64,000 bases of DNA from JAAELZ01 sp965223465. Lineage in GTDB: Bacteria > Pseudomonadota > Gammaproteobacteria > Arenicellales > Poriferihabitantaceae. Position 1 is the first letter of the stretch. Each line of letters opens with the position of its first letter. Under the pieces are notes generated by a model that saw only the letters and a list, made by a program, of their open reading frames with translations, did not search any database and had not been told where the DNA came from. The DNA lies in contig OZ245025.1 of NCBI GenBank assembly GCA_965223465.1, positions 1,922,001-1,986,000 on the forward strand, in the 5' to 3' direction. Of the stretch, positions 1 through 8,661 are shown in pieces. Both the position numbers and the translations under genes were made by a program.

Positions 1-945
1 CCAACGGGTTACCAATTGTCGGAGCTGTCGGATGAGGCTAGATGCTATCTGGAGAATTCCGGGTCGGTACAGGATTTGCCCATCAAGCGATTGGAAGCGA
101 TGAATCCGAATGCTATCGCTCTTTATCAGCGACGCAGAATCGATATTCGCACCGAACCCCTTGAGGTCGATGTTTGCGCGCAACATAACAATGGCGGTTT
201 GGCGGTCAATCACTGGTGGGAATCGCTAAACATCCAGCATTTATTTTCACTGGGTGAGACGGCAGGTACGCATGGGGCGGCACGTCCGGGTGGCGCCGCA
301 CTCAATGCAGGACAGGTTGGTGGGTTTCGCATTGCTGACTTTATCGCGCATAAATACACAGAAAGCACGCTTGATAAAGAGGCATTTTGCGATCTGGCAC
401 AAAAACGCTTACAAGCGATCGAAAAATACCTGCGTGCTAGCGCTAATGCCGAAATCAGTTGGGTGGAAGAACGCGCTGAATTGCAACAGCGAATGACGAC
501 ATATGGTTCTGCGGTTCGCTCTCTTGAAGGCTTGGATACAGCGACTGCAGAAGCGTGGAATCAGTGGAAACGGATTTCAAGACAAGGAGGTAATTCGGGT
601 AAGTACCGAGAACCTCGCGGATGGGTCGAGGCCCTGCGTAACCGCCATCTCTGCTTCGCGCACCTGGTCTACCTCGAGGCACTGAGATCTGCGGTCAAAA
701 GTGGCCAGGGTAGTCGTGGTTCGGCGGTTGTGCTTGCCGCTGACGGGAAACCCGTTCATGAATTACTCGATGAACACTGGCGAATGCAGGAGGAGGACAA
801 GCAATTCCGCGAACAGGTCATGGAAACAGTGTTCAAAGATGACCAGGTCATCAGCGAATGGGTACCGTGTCGACCAATTCCGCAATCAGACCTGTGGTTT
901 GAGACCGCCTGGGCTCGTTTTAAAGACAATACCATTTACGAATAG
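1..945 (+). CDS. FAD-dependent oxidoreductase, fumarate reductase/succinate dehydrogenase flavoprotein-like (5' end missing)
   Basis: The reading frame is open from base 1, so the N-terminal FAD-binding Rossmann part lies outside the window; only about 314 C-terminal residues are present. The stretch GETAGTHGAARPGG, encoded near bases 253-294, resembles the FAD/substrate-binding segment of the fumarate reductase, succinate dehydrogenase and L-aspartate oxidase family, where HGxxR supplies an active-site arginine. The rest is a helical C-terminal domain. The gene ends 16 bp before an acyl-CoA dehydrogenase on the same strand, so the two are probably co-transcribed. The substrate is unknown; a role in oxidising a carboxylic acid or sugar acid is inferred from the neighbours. 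Confidence 0.7.
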   Translation, partial: PTGYQLSELSDEARCYLENSGSVQDLPIKRLEAMNPNAIALYQRRRIDIRTEPLEVDVCAQHNNGGLAVNHWWESLNIQHLFSLGETAGTHGAARPGGAALNAGQVGGFRIADFIAHKYTESTLDKEAFCDLAQKRLQAIEKYLRASANAEISWVEERAELQQRMTTYGSAVRSLEGLDTATAEAWNQWKRISRQGGNSGKYREPRGWVEALRNRHLCFAHLVYLEALRSAVKSGQGSRGSAVVLAADGKPVHELLDEHWRMQEEDKQFREQVMETVFKDDQVISEWVPCRPIPQSDLWFETAWARFKDNTIYE

Positions 946-961
946 CTACGGAGTGATTTGA

Positions 962-2122
962 ATGATACTCACACCCCTTCAGGATCCAGAAGTCTACCAA
1001 CAGATTAAAGAAATGACCCGCCGTTTTACCGACGAAACCATCCGCCCAATGGCCGAGGAACTGGACCGGGAAGAACGCTTTGCGGGCGGCATTTATGATC
1101 AAATGGCAGAACTCGGTCTATTCGGTATCACCGTTCCGGAAGCGTTTGGAGGGGCGGGTCTGGACTGTTTTGCCTACGTGCTGGTGATGGAGGAATTATC
1201 GCGTGGCTACGCTTCGGTTGCTGACCAATGTGGGTTGGTCGAATTAATCGGTACATTGCTGTCTCGTTACGGAACTGAGGGCCAACAGGAAAAATATATG
1301 GCCGACGCGCTTTCAATGAAGAAGAAAGTTGCCTACTGTATTACCGAGGCGGAAGCAGGTTCCGATGTCTCCGGGATCAGGACTACCGCAAAAAAAACGG
1401 ATGGTGGATGGATTATAAATGGAAGTAAATTATGGATCCACAATGCGCCACTTGCAGATTACGGGTTCGTACTAACCCGAACCGATCCTGAAGCTGGCCA
1501 TCGCGGTATGAGTATTTTTATCGTCGATCTGAATGCTATTGGGGTAAGCCGGGGCCCGAAAGAGCATAAGATGGGGCAGCGTTCTTCGCAGGTTGGTGGT
1601 TTGATGTTTGATGACGTGTTCGTAGCAGACGATGCATTGTTGGGCGAACTGAACAGAGGTTTTTACATCATGATGAGTGTTCTTGAAAAAGGGCGCGTCG
1701 GGATCGGGGCCCTGGCGGTCGGGATTACGCAGGCTGGCCTGGAGGCTGCTCTGGAATACTCCCAGGATAGAAAACAGTTTGGCAAGCCAATTGCTGACAA
1801 CCAGGGTTTACAATGGATGCTTGCAGAAATGGCAACCGAGGTATCTGCCGCACGGCTATTGGTTCATCAGGGCGCTTTGGCGCTCGACAATGGTGTACCG
1901 GCAACGGCAGCATGTTCGATGGGTAAGTACTTTGCCGCAGATACCGCGGTACGCCAAACTGGCAATGCCGCGCAGATTTTTGGAGGCAGTGGGTACATAC
2001 AAGGTTTCGAGGTGGAACGTCTTTACCGTGATGCCAAGGTCACCCAAATCTACGAAGGAACCAACCAGATTCAACGGACCATCATCGCACGCGACCTGTT
2101 GAAAAATGGAGCACAGACATAA
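962..2122 (+). CDS. acyl-CoA dehydrogenase
   Basis: This 386-residue protein has the usual length and three-part architecture of the acyl-CoA dehydrogenase family: an N-terminal helical domain, a middle beta domain containing ITEAEAGSD, and a C-terminal helical domain. The C-terminal YEGTNQIQR carries Glu365 at the position of the catalytic base of short/medium-chain enzymes. Such enzymes make the alpha-beta double bond of an acyl-CoA using FAD and pass electrons to ETF. The start is supported by a GGAG sequence a few bases upstream. Its stop overlaps the next start by one base (TAATG), showing translational coupling. The acyl substrate cannot be read from sequence. Confidence 0.9.
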   Translation: MILTPLQDPEVYQQIKEMTRRFTDETIRPMAEELDREERFAGGIYDQMAELGLFGITVPEAFGGAGLDCFAYVLVMEELSRGYASVADQCGLVELIGTLLSRYGTEGQQEKYMADALSMKKKVAYCITEAEAGSDVSGIRTTAKKTDGGWIINGSKLWIHNAPLADYGFVLTRTDPEAGHRGMSIFIVDLNAIGVSRGPKEHKMGQRSSQVGGLMFDDVFVADDALLGELNRGFYIMMSVLEKGRVGIGALAVGITQAGLEAALEYSQDRKQFGKPIADNQGLQWMLAEMATEVSAARLLVHQGALALDNGVPATAACSMGKYFAADTAVRQTGNAAQIFGGSGYIQGFEVERLYRDAKVTQIYEGTNQIQRTIIARDLLKNGAQT

Positions 2123-2976
2123 TGAGATCACTTAAAGACCGGCTGGATCTTTGTTCCATAAATACGGCAACACTTGGTTTTCAGCAAGATATTGGTAAAA
2201 CGGTAGAGTTGATCGCCCGTAAGGGGTTTGGTGCCATCGCACCCTGGCGGCGTGAGTTGGAGGGACGCAACGTTGCCACGGTAGCGCGACAAATTCGGGA
2301 TGCAGGTCTGGCAGTATCTGGTTACTGTCGGAGTACCTACTTTCCTGCACAGACGCAAAAGGATTTTGAAATCCAGCTCGAAGACAACAAGCGGGCTGTA
2401 GATCAGGCAGCAACCCTGGGTGCCGCTTCCTTTGTATTGGTTGTCGGTAGCCTTCCAGAAGGCTCTAAAGATATTAGCAGAGCGCGTGAGCAGGTAGCCG
2501 AAGGCACCGCACAATTGCTCGAATATGCCCGATTGAACGGTGTTCGATTGAGTCTTGAGCCGCTCCATCCAATGACCGCGGGTGACCGTTCGTGTCTGAA
2601 TATGCTCGAGCAGGCACTTGATCTCTGTGAACAGATTGAACCAAATTCAGTAAACCCTTACCTGGGCGTTTGTATCGATGTGTACCATTGTTGGTGGGAC
2701 CCCAAGTTACAACAGCAGATCACCCGGGCGGGAGAACAAAACCGAATCTTCGGCTTCCACGTGAGCGATTGGTTGATCGATACCTGCGATCTGGTGAATG
2801 ATCGAGGCATGATGGGCGACGGCGTTATCGATCTACCACTTATCAGGAAGTGGGTCGAAGCAGCCGGTTATGATGGCGCGGTTGAAGTCGAGATTTTTTC
2901 AACCCGAAACTGGTGGAAACGCGCCCCTGAAGACATAGCCAGCGTATGCGCTGAGCGTTTGGTGAGTACCTGCTAG
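2122..2976 (+). CDS. sugar phosphate isomerase/epimerase-like TIM-barrel protein
   Basis: A 284-residue protein of the xylose-isomerase-like TIM barrel (AP endonuclease 2) superfamily. Likely metal-ligand segments follow the family order: SLEPLHP with Glu and His, then CIDVYHCWWD, then GFHVSDW, and finally VEVEIFS near the C-terminus. Family members isomerise or epimerise keto sugars or dehydrate related compounds such as 3-dehydroshikimate or inosose, using a divalent metal. The gene is coupled to the acyl-CoA dehydrogenase by a one-base overlap and followed after one base by a crotonase. The reaction cannot be assigned; the company of CoA-type enzymes is unusual for this family. Confidence 0.8.
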   Translation: MRSLKDRLDLCSINTATLGFQQDIGKTVELIARKGFGAIAPWRRELEGRNVATVARQIRDAGLAVSGYCRSTYFPAQTQKDFEIQLEDNKRAVDQAATLGAASFVLVVGSLPEGSKDISRAREQVAEGTAQLLEYARLNGVRLSLEPLHPMTAGDRSCLNMLEQALDLCEQIEPNSVNPYLGVCIDVYHCWWDPKLQQQITRAGEQNRIFGFHVSDWLIDTCDLVNDRGMMGDGVIDLPLIRKWVEAAGYDGAVEVEIFSTRNWWKRAPEDIASVCAERLVSTC

Positions 2977-2977
2977 T

Positions 2978-3763
2978 ATGAGTGATACTGGGCATATAGC
3001 GCTCGAAATCGACAATCAGGTTGCAAACCTGATCATCGACAATGAGGCAAAGGCCAATGTCCTTAACATGTCTATGTTATCTGAGCTGGATCAGCACCTG
3101 ACCCGTTTGGAGCGTGACTCCAGCATCCGCCTTGTATTCCTGACGGGTTCCGGGGACAGGTTCTTTTCTGCGGGTGCGGATATCGCTGAATGGGGTACAC
3201 TTTCGCCCGAGGAAATGGGCCGACTCTGGATTGAGACCGGGAACCGTATCTTTGCACGCATTTTTCGGCTGGATGCTATTGTTGTTGCCCTGCTCAATGG
3301 TGATGCGTTTGGCGGCGGACTGGAACTGGCGTTAGCTGCAGATATCTGTATCGCCGTGGACGGAATTCATCTCGCTTTTCCTGAAACAGGTATCGGTGCT
3401 GTGCCTGGATGGAACGGCCTGCCAAAACTTGTCGCGCGGGTCGGTCAGGGTTTTGCAAGATGGATGGTCCTGACGGGTGACAAAATTCCAGCGCAAAAAG
3501 CACTAGAACGCGGCCTGATTGAAAAAATCTGGGATGCAAATAGTATGACTGCGGAGCGTACTGCCCTTAGCAAGACAATTCTGGCGCGATCCGCTCAAGC
3601 CAACGCAATCACCAAACACATGCTGGGGAATATTGAGACGGGAGGCTATGAAGCGCTCAATCGCCTCGCGGCTTCCTACGCCCAAACAAGCCCTGATCGT
3701 AAGGAAGGGGTGCGTGCCTTTCTAGAAAAACGAAAACCTTCGTTTTCTCCAAATGAGGATTAA
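2978..3763 (+). CDS. enoyl-CoA hydratase/isomerase family protein (crotonase fold)
   Basis: This 261-residue protein is of normal crotonase length. It has the oxyanion-hole segment FSAGADI, the segment GDAFGGGLELALAADI with the glutamate that corresponds to one catalytic acid, and PETGIGAVPG with the second glutamate. Family members hydrate or isomerise enoyl-CoA substrates, though some hydrolyse or decarboxylate them. It starts one base after the stop of the TIM-barrel gene, so 1-3763 probably forms one transcript. With the acyl-CoA dehydrogenase it could perform two consecutive beta-oxidation-like steps on a short or cyclic acyl-CoA; that pairing is an inference. Confidence 0.88.
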   Translation: MSDTGHIALEIDNQVANLIIDNEAKANVLNMSMLSELDQHLTRLERDSSIRLVFLTGSGDRFFSAGADIAEWGTLSPEEMGRLWIETGNRIFARIFRLDAIVVALLNGDAFGGGLELALAADICIAVDGIHLAFPETGIGAVPGWNGLPKLVARVGQGFARWMVLTGDKIPAQKALERGLIEKIWDANSMTAERTALSKTILARSAQANAITKHMLGNIETGGYEALNRLAASYAQTSPDRKEGVRAFLEKRKPSFSPNED

Positions 3764-3820
3764 GTCGTTACATATGAACCTGCTATCGCGACTGAGCACG
3801 TATTCAAGGTTGCGAGAATT

Positions 3821-3856
3821 GCGACCAAACCATTGTCGACTGCTGGTTGTGGTCGC
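3821..3856 (+). other. inverted repeat (hairpin) between the crotonase gene and kdgK
   Basis: GCGACCAAACCA (3821-3832) can pair with TGGTTGTGGTCGC (3844-3856) with a single bulged G, leaving an 11-base loop. No T-run follows, so this is not a standard intrinsic terminator. It sits in the 133-bp gap that separates the CoA-enzyme genes from kdgK. It may be an mRNA-processing or stabilising stem, or an operator. Confidence 0.4.
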
Positions 3857-3896
3857 GAGGAGTTCCTTGTCCGGGTGGATTGATAGAGGGGTCTGA

Positions 3897-4850
3897 ATGT
3901 CATCGTCCATGAAAATTGCATGTATTGGTGAATGCATGATCGAAGTCGCCAATCTTCCTGATGATATCCATGCTGCTCGTCTGGGGTACGGGGGTGATAC
4001 CTTGAATACAGCGATATATCTGTCCCGCCTGCTTCAAGGAACGGAGCACCAAACACACTATGCCACCCTTTTGGGTGACGATCCGAGCAGCCTGGGTATG
4101 TCTAAGGCCTGGGCGCTTGAAGGCATCCGATGTGATCTGGTAGAGCACCTTACCGGGCGTGAAGCGGGTCTTTACATGATCCACCTCGATAGCCATGGAG
4201 AGCGACATTTTAACTATTGGCGTGAACATGCCCCGGTACGGGCTATGTTTGATGGGTCCAGCGGACAAAAGCGTATCGATGCCCTGGCGGATTTTGATGC
4301 CATCTTTTTTTCCGGTATCACGCTAGCCATCCTGAATGAGGAAGGTCGACATCGATTGATCGAGCTGGCGCAAACCTTGAAGGTCAAGGGTCACATAGTG
4401 ATCTATGACACCAACCACCGCCCGCGTTTATGGGCAGGACACAATGCCCGCGCTATCAATCAGCAAGCCTTGTTTGCATCGACTTTGGCGTTACCTTCCT
4501 CAGAAGACTTGGAGGGTATTTTTGGACAGCCCGACCAAGGCTGGAAAAGTCTGCTTGATGGATTCAATATCGCTGAAATTGTGCTTAAACATGGGGGTAA
4601 ACCCCTGGATTTGTTTGCCGATGGTCAATGGAGCAGGGTTCTATTAGAGCCGGTTTCTTCCGTAGTAGATACCACGGCTGCCGGCGATTCATTTAATGGT
4701 GGCTATATCGCCGGGCGTTTATTGTCCCAGTCACCAACGGAGGCTACTCACATGGCCCATCAATTGGCCAGCCGAGTAATCGCCCACAATGGCGCGGTGA
4801 TACCGCAAGACGCCATGCCAGAATTCAGATCGAACGGTAGCGATAAATGA
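3897..4850 (+). CDS. kdgK: 2-dehydro-3-deoxygluconokinase (KDG kinase)
   Basis: A PfkB-family sugar kinase of 317 residues. The N-terminal GECMIEV and YGGDTLNTA segments are typical of KDG kinases, and DTTAAGDSFNGGY near the C-terminus is the PfkB signature containing the catalytic aspartate. The enzyme phosphorylates 2-keto-3-deoxygluconate to KDPG with ATP. The start at 3897 is preceded by a GAGGGG ribosome-binding site at good spacing; a second ATG lies four codons in. It overlaps the KDPG aldolase gene by four bases, so the two steps are translated together. Confidence 0.92.
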   Translation: MSSSMKIACIGECMIEVANLPDDIHAARLGYGGDTLNTAIYLSRLLQGTEHQTHYATLLGDDPSSLGMSKAWALEGIRCDLVEHLTGREAGLYMIHLDSHGERHFNYWREHAPVRAMFDGSSGQKRIDALADFDAIFFSGITLAILNEEGRHRLIELAQTLKVKGHIVIYDTNHRPRLWAGHNARAINQQALFASTLALPSSEDLEGIFGQPDQGWKSLLDGFNIAEIVLKHGGKPLDLFADGQWSRVLLEPVSSVVDTTAAGDSFNGGYIAGRLLSQSPTEATHMAHQLASRVIAHNGAVIPQDAMPEFRSNGSDK

Positions 4851-5506
4851 GCACTCAGGAACTGCTAAACGGCGTGAGGGTTATCCCGGTTATCGTTATC
4901 GATGACGTTAAACGCGCAGAACCTTTGGTCGAGGCCCTGTTGGCGGGTGGCATGAATGTTATTGAAGTGACGTTTCGCACGACCACAGCACCCGAAGCCA
5001 TAGAGACTATTGTAAAAGCGTTCCCTGAAATGTTGGTGGGAGTTGGCACTGTGCTGAATACTGACCAGGCTCAGAGGGCCTTGGATGCAGGCGCACAATT
5101 CGGCTTGGCGCCGGGTATCAATCCAAAGGTCGTGTCATTTTTTAACCAGGCCAACACCCCATTCATCCCTGGTGTGATGACCCCATCAGAAATTGAGCAA
5201 GGCATCGATTTAGGTTGCCATCTGCTGAAGTTCTTTCCAGCTGAAAATGCGGGTGGTGTAAAGATGCTGGAGGCCATGAGTGCTCCGTATGTTGGTCAGA
5301 GCATTCAGTTTTGTCCTACCGGAGGGATCGACCTCCAAAACATGGGCGACTATTTGTCTTTGAGCGAGGTAGCAGCCGTCGGCGGTTCCTGGATCGCTAC
5401 CAGGAAACAGATCGCTGACAGGGATTGGGCAACCATTACCCAGCAGGTGAAGGATACCTTGGGCAAGGCTGCTGCAATAGATAATCGAATCGGCCCAGTT
5501 ACATGA
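4847..5506 (+). CDS. eda: KDPG aldolase (2-dehydro-3-deoxyphosphogluconate aldolase)
   Basis: A class I aldolase of 219 residues that splits KDPG into pyruvate and glyceraldehyde 3-phosphate in the Entner-Doudoroff route. Glu40 and Arg44 (in EVTFR) and Schiff-base Lys128 (in LKFFPAE) keep exactly the spacing of the E. coli residues Glu45, Arg49 and Lys133. The phosphate-binding segments CPTGGI and VGGSW are present. Its ATG overlaps the kdgK stop. Together with the downstream TRAP importer this suggests a route that takes up a sugar acid and channels it through KDG. Confidence 0.93.
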   Translation: MSTQELLNGVRVIPVIVIDDVKRAEPLVEALLAGGMNVIEVTFRTTTAPEAIETIVKAFPEMLVGVGTVLNTDQAQRALDAGAQFGLAPGINPKVVSFFNQANTPFIPGVMTPSEIEQGIDLGCHLLKFFPAENAGGVKMLEAMSAPYVGQSIQFCPTGGIDLQNMGDYLSLSEVAAVGGSWIATRKQIADRDWATITQQVKDTLGKAAAIDNRIGPVT

Positions 5507-5645
5507 CGCGGTAACAATGTATTGCGCTTCTATGCTGGAGAGAACAGCTCAATACCCCATTTCCTACAAAATGACAGGGATAAAAATTGGTAAATTTGCA
5601 AAGTAATTGAAAATAATGGAAAACAACAAAAGTGATTTAATCCTT

Positions 5646-5669
5646 AATTAACTAGATAGTTAGTTAATT
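5646..5669 (+). promoter_or_regulatory. palindrome upstream of the TRAP operon, candidate operator
   Basis: AATTAAC (5646-5652) and GTTAATT (5663-5669) form perfect arms around a 10-base spacer, in the 242-bp gap before the TRAP substrate-binding gene. An AAATTGGT half-site resembling the uronate regulators UxuR/ExuR lies near 5585. The element could bind a GntR- or LacI-type regulator that responds to the imported sugar acid. No regulator gene is nearby, so this is an inference from symmetry and location. Confidence 0.45.
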
Positions 5670-5748
5670 GTATGGTAGAGTACTGCAAAGCTTATATAAA
5701 GTTAGTCTATATTAAGTGAAAAATGATCTTTAGAGAGAGGATGATGAA

Positions 5749-6729
5749 ATGAAATTACCACGTATTGTTTGTGCATCTGCTGTCACTGGCGCACTACTTT
5801 TTTTGTCTGGAGTATCAAATGCATTGGAATTGACCGCTGCACATGTAAATCCACCGGGAGAACCGACCAATATCGCATTTGCTGAGTTAGCCAAGCGATT
5901 GGAGTCCAGTAAAACCGGATTAGAGATGAAGGTCTTTCCGCAGGGGCAGGTTGGCGGCGAAAAAGATGCCATCGAACAGGTCAAGATTGGTGCCATCTCA
6001 ATGACCGCCGTAGGTACGGGTTCATTGGGGAATTTTGCCAAGACTGCTGGTGTTTATAACCTTCCCTTTTTATTCAGAGATTCCCATACCCATCCTTGGA
6101 TTGTTGCTGATGGTGAGGTTGGCAAGGAGATCGAAGAGAAGATTGAAAAAGAGGCAGGCGTCGAAATTCTGGGTTGGTGGTCCGCCGGCATGCGGCACTT
6201 GTTTACATCCGAAGATAAAGTAGTGAAAACACCTGAAGACCTGGATGGATTGAAGATTCGTGTAATGGGTGTGCCCGCACACATCGATACGATAAATGCC
6301 CTGGGTGGCAAGGCTACCCCCATGGCTTATGGTGAGGTCTATACCGGATTGGCAACGGGCGCGCTTGATGGCGCCGAGAATGATAGTTCCGGTTATCGTA
6401 ACAAGAAGTTTTTTGAACACGCGCCGAACTACACCCTGACCGGCCATGCTTTTCTGTTTAAGCCTGTGATCGCTAACAAGAGTGTTATCGATTCAATGTC
6501 TGAGGAACAAAAAGCTGAATTCGATGAAATCTTCGCTGAAGTAACAGCCATGCAACGTGAGCTATTCAATACCAATTTTGATACCGATATTGCCTGGCTG
6601 GAAGAGCAGGGGGTCAAGGTGCATCAGCCTGATTCGGCTGCATTCCAGAAACTGGCTGCACCGGTTCGTGATCAGCATGCGGAAGATTATGGCAAGGATT
6701 TGGTAGATAGAATTGTAAACGCCAAATAA
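5749..6729 (+). CDS. dctP: TRAP transporter substrate-binding protein, DctP family
   Basis: A 326-residue periplasmic binding protein with a Sec signal peptide ending near residue 25 (hydrophobic core followed by SNALE). It has the DctP features: ELTAAHVNPPGEPTN at the mature N-terminus, LKIRVMGVPAHID with the carboxylate-binding arginine, and ATGALDGAEN near the hinge. TRAP receptors of this type bind carboxylates, often uronates or aldonates. A consensus-like AGAGAGG sequence precedes the ATG. It leads a dctPQM operon and lies just behind kdgK-eda, so a hexuronate or aldonate ligand is plausible but unproven. Confidence 0.92.
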   Translation: MKLPRIVCASAVTGALLFLSGVSNALELTAAHVNPPGEPTNIAFAELAKRLESSKTGLEMKVFPQGQVGGEKDAIEQVKIGAISMTAVGTGSLGNFAKTAGVYNLPFLFRDSHTHPWIVADGEVGKEIEEKIEKEAGVEILGWWSAGMRHLFTSEDKVVKTPEDLDGLKIRVMGVPAHIDTINALGGKATPMAYGEVYTGLATGALDGAENDSSGYRNKKFFEHAPNYTLTGHAFLFKPVIANKSVIDSMSEEQKAEFDEIFAEVTAMQRELFNTNFDTDIAWLEEQGVKVHQPDSAAFQKLAAPVRDQHAEDYGKDLVDRIVNAK

Positions 6730-6739
6730 GGTGTTACTG

Positions 6740-6770
6740 CCCTGGTCGGGGGAGAGTTCCTCCTCCAGGG
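6740..6770 (+). other. stem-loop between dctP and dctQ
   Basis: CCCTGG (6740-6745) pairs with CCAGGG (6765-6770), and the G-rich and C-rich inner parts can extend the stem. It lies just after the dctP stop and has only a weak T-run. Such stems after a binding-protein gene commonly protect the upstream mRNA or partly terminate transcription, giving more receptor than permease. Function here is inferred from position. Confidence 0.5.
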
Positions 6771-6803
6771 TTTCTAACAGATTTTCTGCAATTGGGCTCA
6801 GAT

Positions 6804-7313
6804 ATGAATCTCTCTACATTGAAAACGATAGACAAGATCGACGGGTATGTTGTCACCGTCGAGAAGGCAATTATTTTTCTGGTCTTTATAGCGCTGATTG
6901 TCGATTTGACACTGCAGGTTTTATTTCGCTTTTTGATCGATCAGCCGCTTGATTTCACCGAAGAGCTGGCGCGGGTGTTGTTTGCGTGGCTGGTTTACAT
7001 TGGTGCCGCGCATGCGGTCTATCGCTCCGAGCATTTCCTGGTGGACATTCTCTACAACAATTTGAATTTTACCTTGCAACGCACCGTAGCGTTCATCGTG
7101 GATTTCTTCGTGTTTGTTTTCGTCGGTTTTCTGGCCTGGAAAAGCTTCAACTTTACGGTCGCGGGTGCGGGACAAGTCCTGCCTGTAATGGATGTCACTG
7201 TCGCCTGGCAGAATGGAGCCTTACCAACCGGCTTTTTATTTATGTTCATACATCGAATCGCCGTAACGCTGCGTCGCTTCTCCGGCGATGACGCTAAAGC
7301 TATCGCACCTTAA
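6804..7313 (+). CDS. dctQ: TRAP transporter small permease, DctQ family
   Basis: A 169-residue membrane protein with four predicted transmembrane helices, starting around residues 20, 50, 90 and 130. The segment DFTEELARVLFAWLVYIGAAHA, spanning roughly residues 50-72, is characteristic of DctQ proteins. It partners the large DctM permease in sodium-driven uptake across the inner membrane. ATG 6804 was chosen over an in-frame TTG at 6792 because homologues start near MNLSTLK; the ribosome-binding site is weak, so coupling to dctP may matter. Confidence 0.88.
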   Translation: MNLSTLKTIDKIDGYVVTVEKAIIFLVFIALIVDLTLQVLFRFLIDQPLDFTEELARVLFAWLVYIGAAHAVYRSEHFLVDILYNNLNFTLQRTVAFIVDFFVFVFVGFLAWKSFNFTVAGAGQVLPVMDVTVAWQNGALPTGFLFMFIHRIAVTLRRFSGDDAKAIAP

Positions 7314-7330
7314 ATGAGGAGGTAATAGAA

Positions 7331-8605
7331 ATGATTGGTTGGATTCTGTTATTGATGTTGGTATTGATTCTGATTCGTACACCCATATTTGTTGCGCTGG
7401 GCGCACCCGTACTTTTATACCTGTCGCTGAAAGGCATCCCCATCGCATTGGCGCCGCAAAGAATGCTGGGCACCATTAATGAATCCATCTTGCTGGCAGT
7501 TCCCATGTTTCTTCTTGCCGGAAGGTTGATGAATGAGTATGGGGCAACCCAGCGCATATTCGATTTCGCCGAGTCAGTCATTGGCTTTATCCGAGGGGGA
7601 CTGGCATACGTCAATATCGTCGCTTCCATGATTTTTTCAGCCATGTCTGGTTCTGCTGCAGCTGATTCAGTGGGTGTTGGCACCGTCATGGTTAAGGCGA
7701 TGCGCGAGCGCGGATATGACCCCAATTTTACCGCGGCGGTTACCTTGAGTTCCGCGACACTATCCCCGGTTGTTCCGCCTTCTATTATCATGATTATCTT
7801 CGGGGCGACTGCGAACGTATCGATCGGCAAACTTTTTATCGGTGGACTCCTTCCCGGTTTGTTGATTGCGACCTTGCTAATGACGACCGTCTGGTACTAC
7901 AGTTGGCGCCGTGGCTATCCGAAAGGAGACCCCTTTTCCATAAAAACCGTTTTCGCAACCTTGAGGCGCGCAATTTTAGTACTGGTGACGCCCATCATCA
8001 TCCTTGGTGGTATTTTCGGTGGAATACTGACGCCGACCGAGGCCAGCGTTATCGCAGTCGTTTATGTTATGTTTATTGGCCTGGTATACGGAAAGCTCCG
8101 ATTCAAAGCTTTCTTTGACTGTGCCATTGCAACCGGTGCGGCAGTAGGCGCCCTGATGGTTGTTGTCAGCGTGTCAGGCCTTGATGCCTGGATGATCGCT
8201 AGGGAACAAATTCCAATGCTGCTGGCACAGAATATGTCGGAGTTAGTGGATAGCCAGCTGGCGGTTATCTTCTTTATTCTACTCCTGGCGCTGGTATTAG
8301 GCATGTTCATGGATGCGACTCCCGTCATTCTGATGCTCGTTCCCACCATTATGCCGCTAGTAAACGCCTACAACATTGACCCCGTACACCTAGGCGTTCT
8401 ATTCTGCATTGTCTGTGTCATCGGGCTCATCACACCCCCTGTGGGTGTGGCACTCTATGGCGTGGCAATGGTATCCAAACTGCCTATTGAAAGGGTTTTC
8501 TGGGCGACACTTCCATTTTTTGCAATGTTATTGATTGCCATTTTGATCTTGATCTTAACCCCTCAGATTATCACATTTTTACCGAATCTGTTGTTGTCGA
8601 ATTAA
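7331..8605 (+). CDS. dctM: TRAP transporter large permease, DctM family
   Basis: A 424-residue polytopic membrane protein that fits the 12-helix DctM permease family. Recognisable segments are AVPMFLLAGRLMNEYG, MSGSAAADSVGVG and LSSATLSPVVPPSI, followed later by MDATPVILMLVPTIMP and GLITPPVGVALY. It forms the transport channel and moves the DctP-delivered solute with sodium. A strong GAGGAGG ribosome-binding site precedes the ATG, 17 bp after dctQ. The gene completes a standard dctPQM order. Confidence 0.94.
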   Translation: MIGWILLLMLVLILIRTPIFVALGAPVLLYLSLKGIPIALAPQRMLGTINESILLAVPMFLLAGRLMNEYGATQRIFDFAESVIGFIRGGLAYVNIVASMIFSAMSGSAAADSVGVGTVMVKAMRERGYDPNFTAAVTLSSATLSPVVPPSIIMIIFGATANVSIGKLFIGGLLPGLLIATLLMTTVWYYSWRRGYPKGDPFSIKTVFATLRRAILVLVTPIIILGGIFGGILTPTEASVIAVVYVMFIGLVYGKLRFKAFFDCAIATGAAVGALMVVVSVSGLDAWMIAREQIPMLLAQNMSELVDSQLAVIFFILLLALVLGMFMDATPVILMLVPTIMPLVNAYNIDPVHLGVLFCIVCVIGLITPPVGVALYGVAMVSKLPIERVFWATLPFFAMLLIAILILILTPQIITFLPNLLLSN

Positions 8606-8661
8606 GAAGGCTGACTCAATAAAACAAGATATCGGATGCAATCGCATCCAGGAGGAATGAC

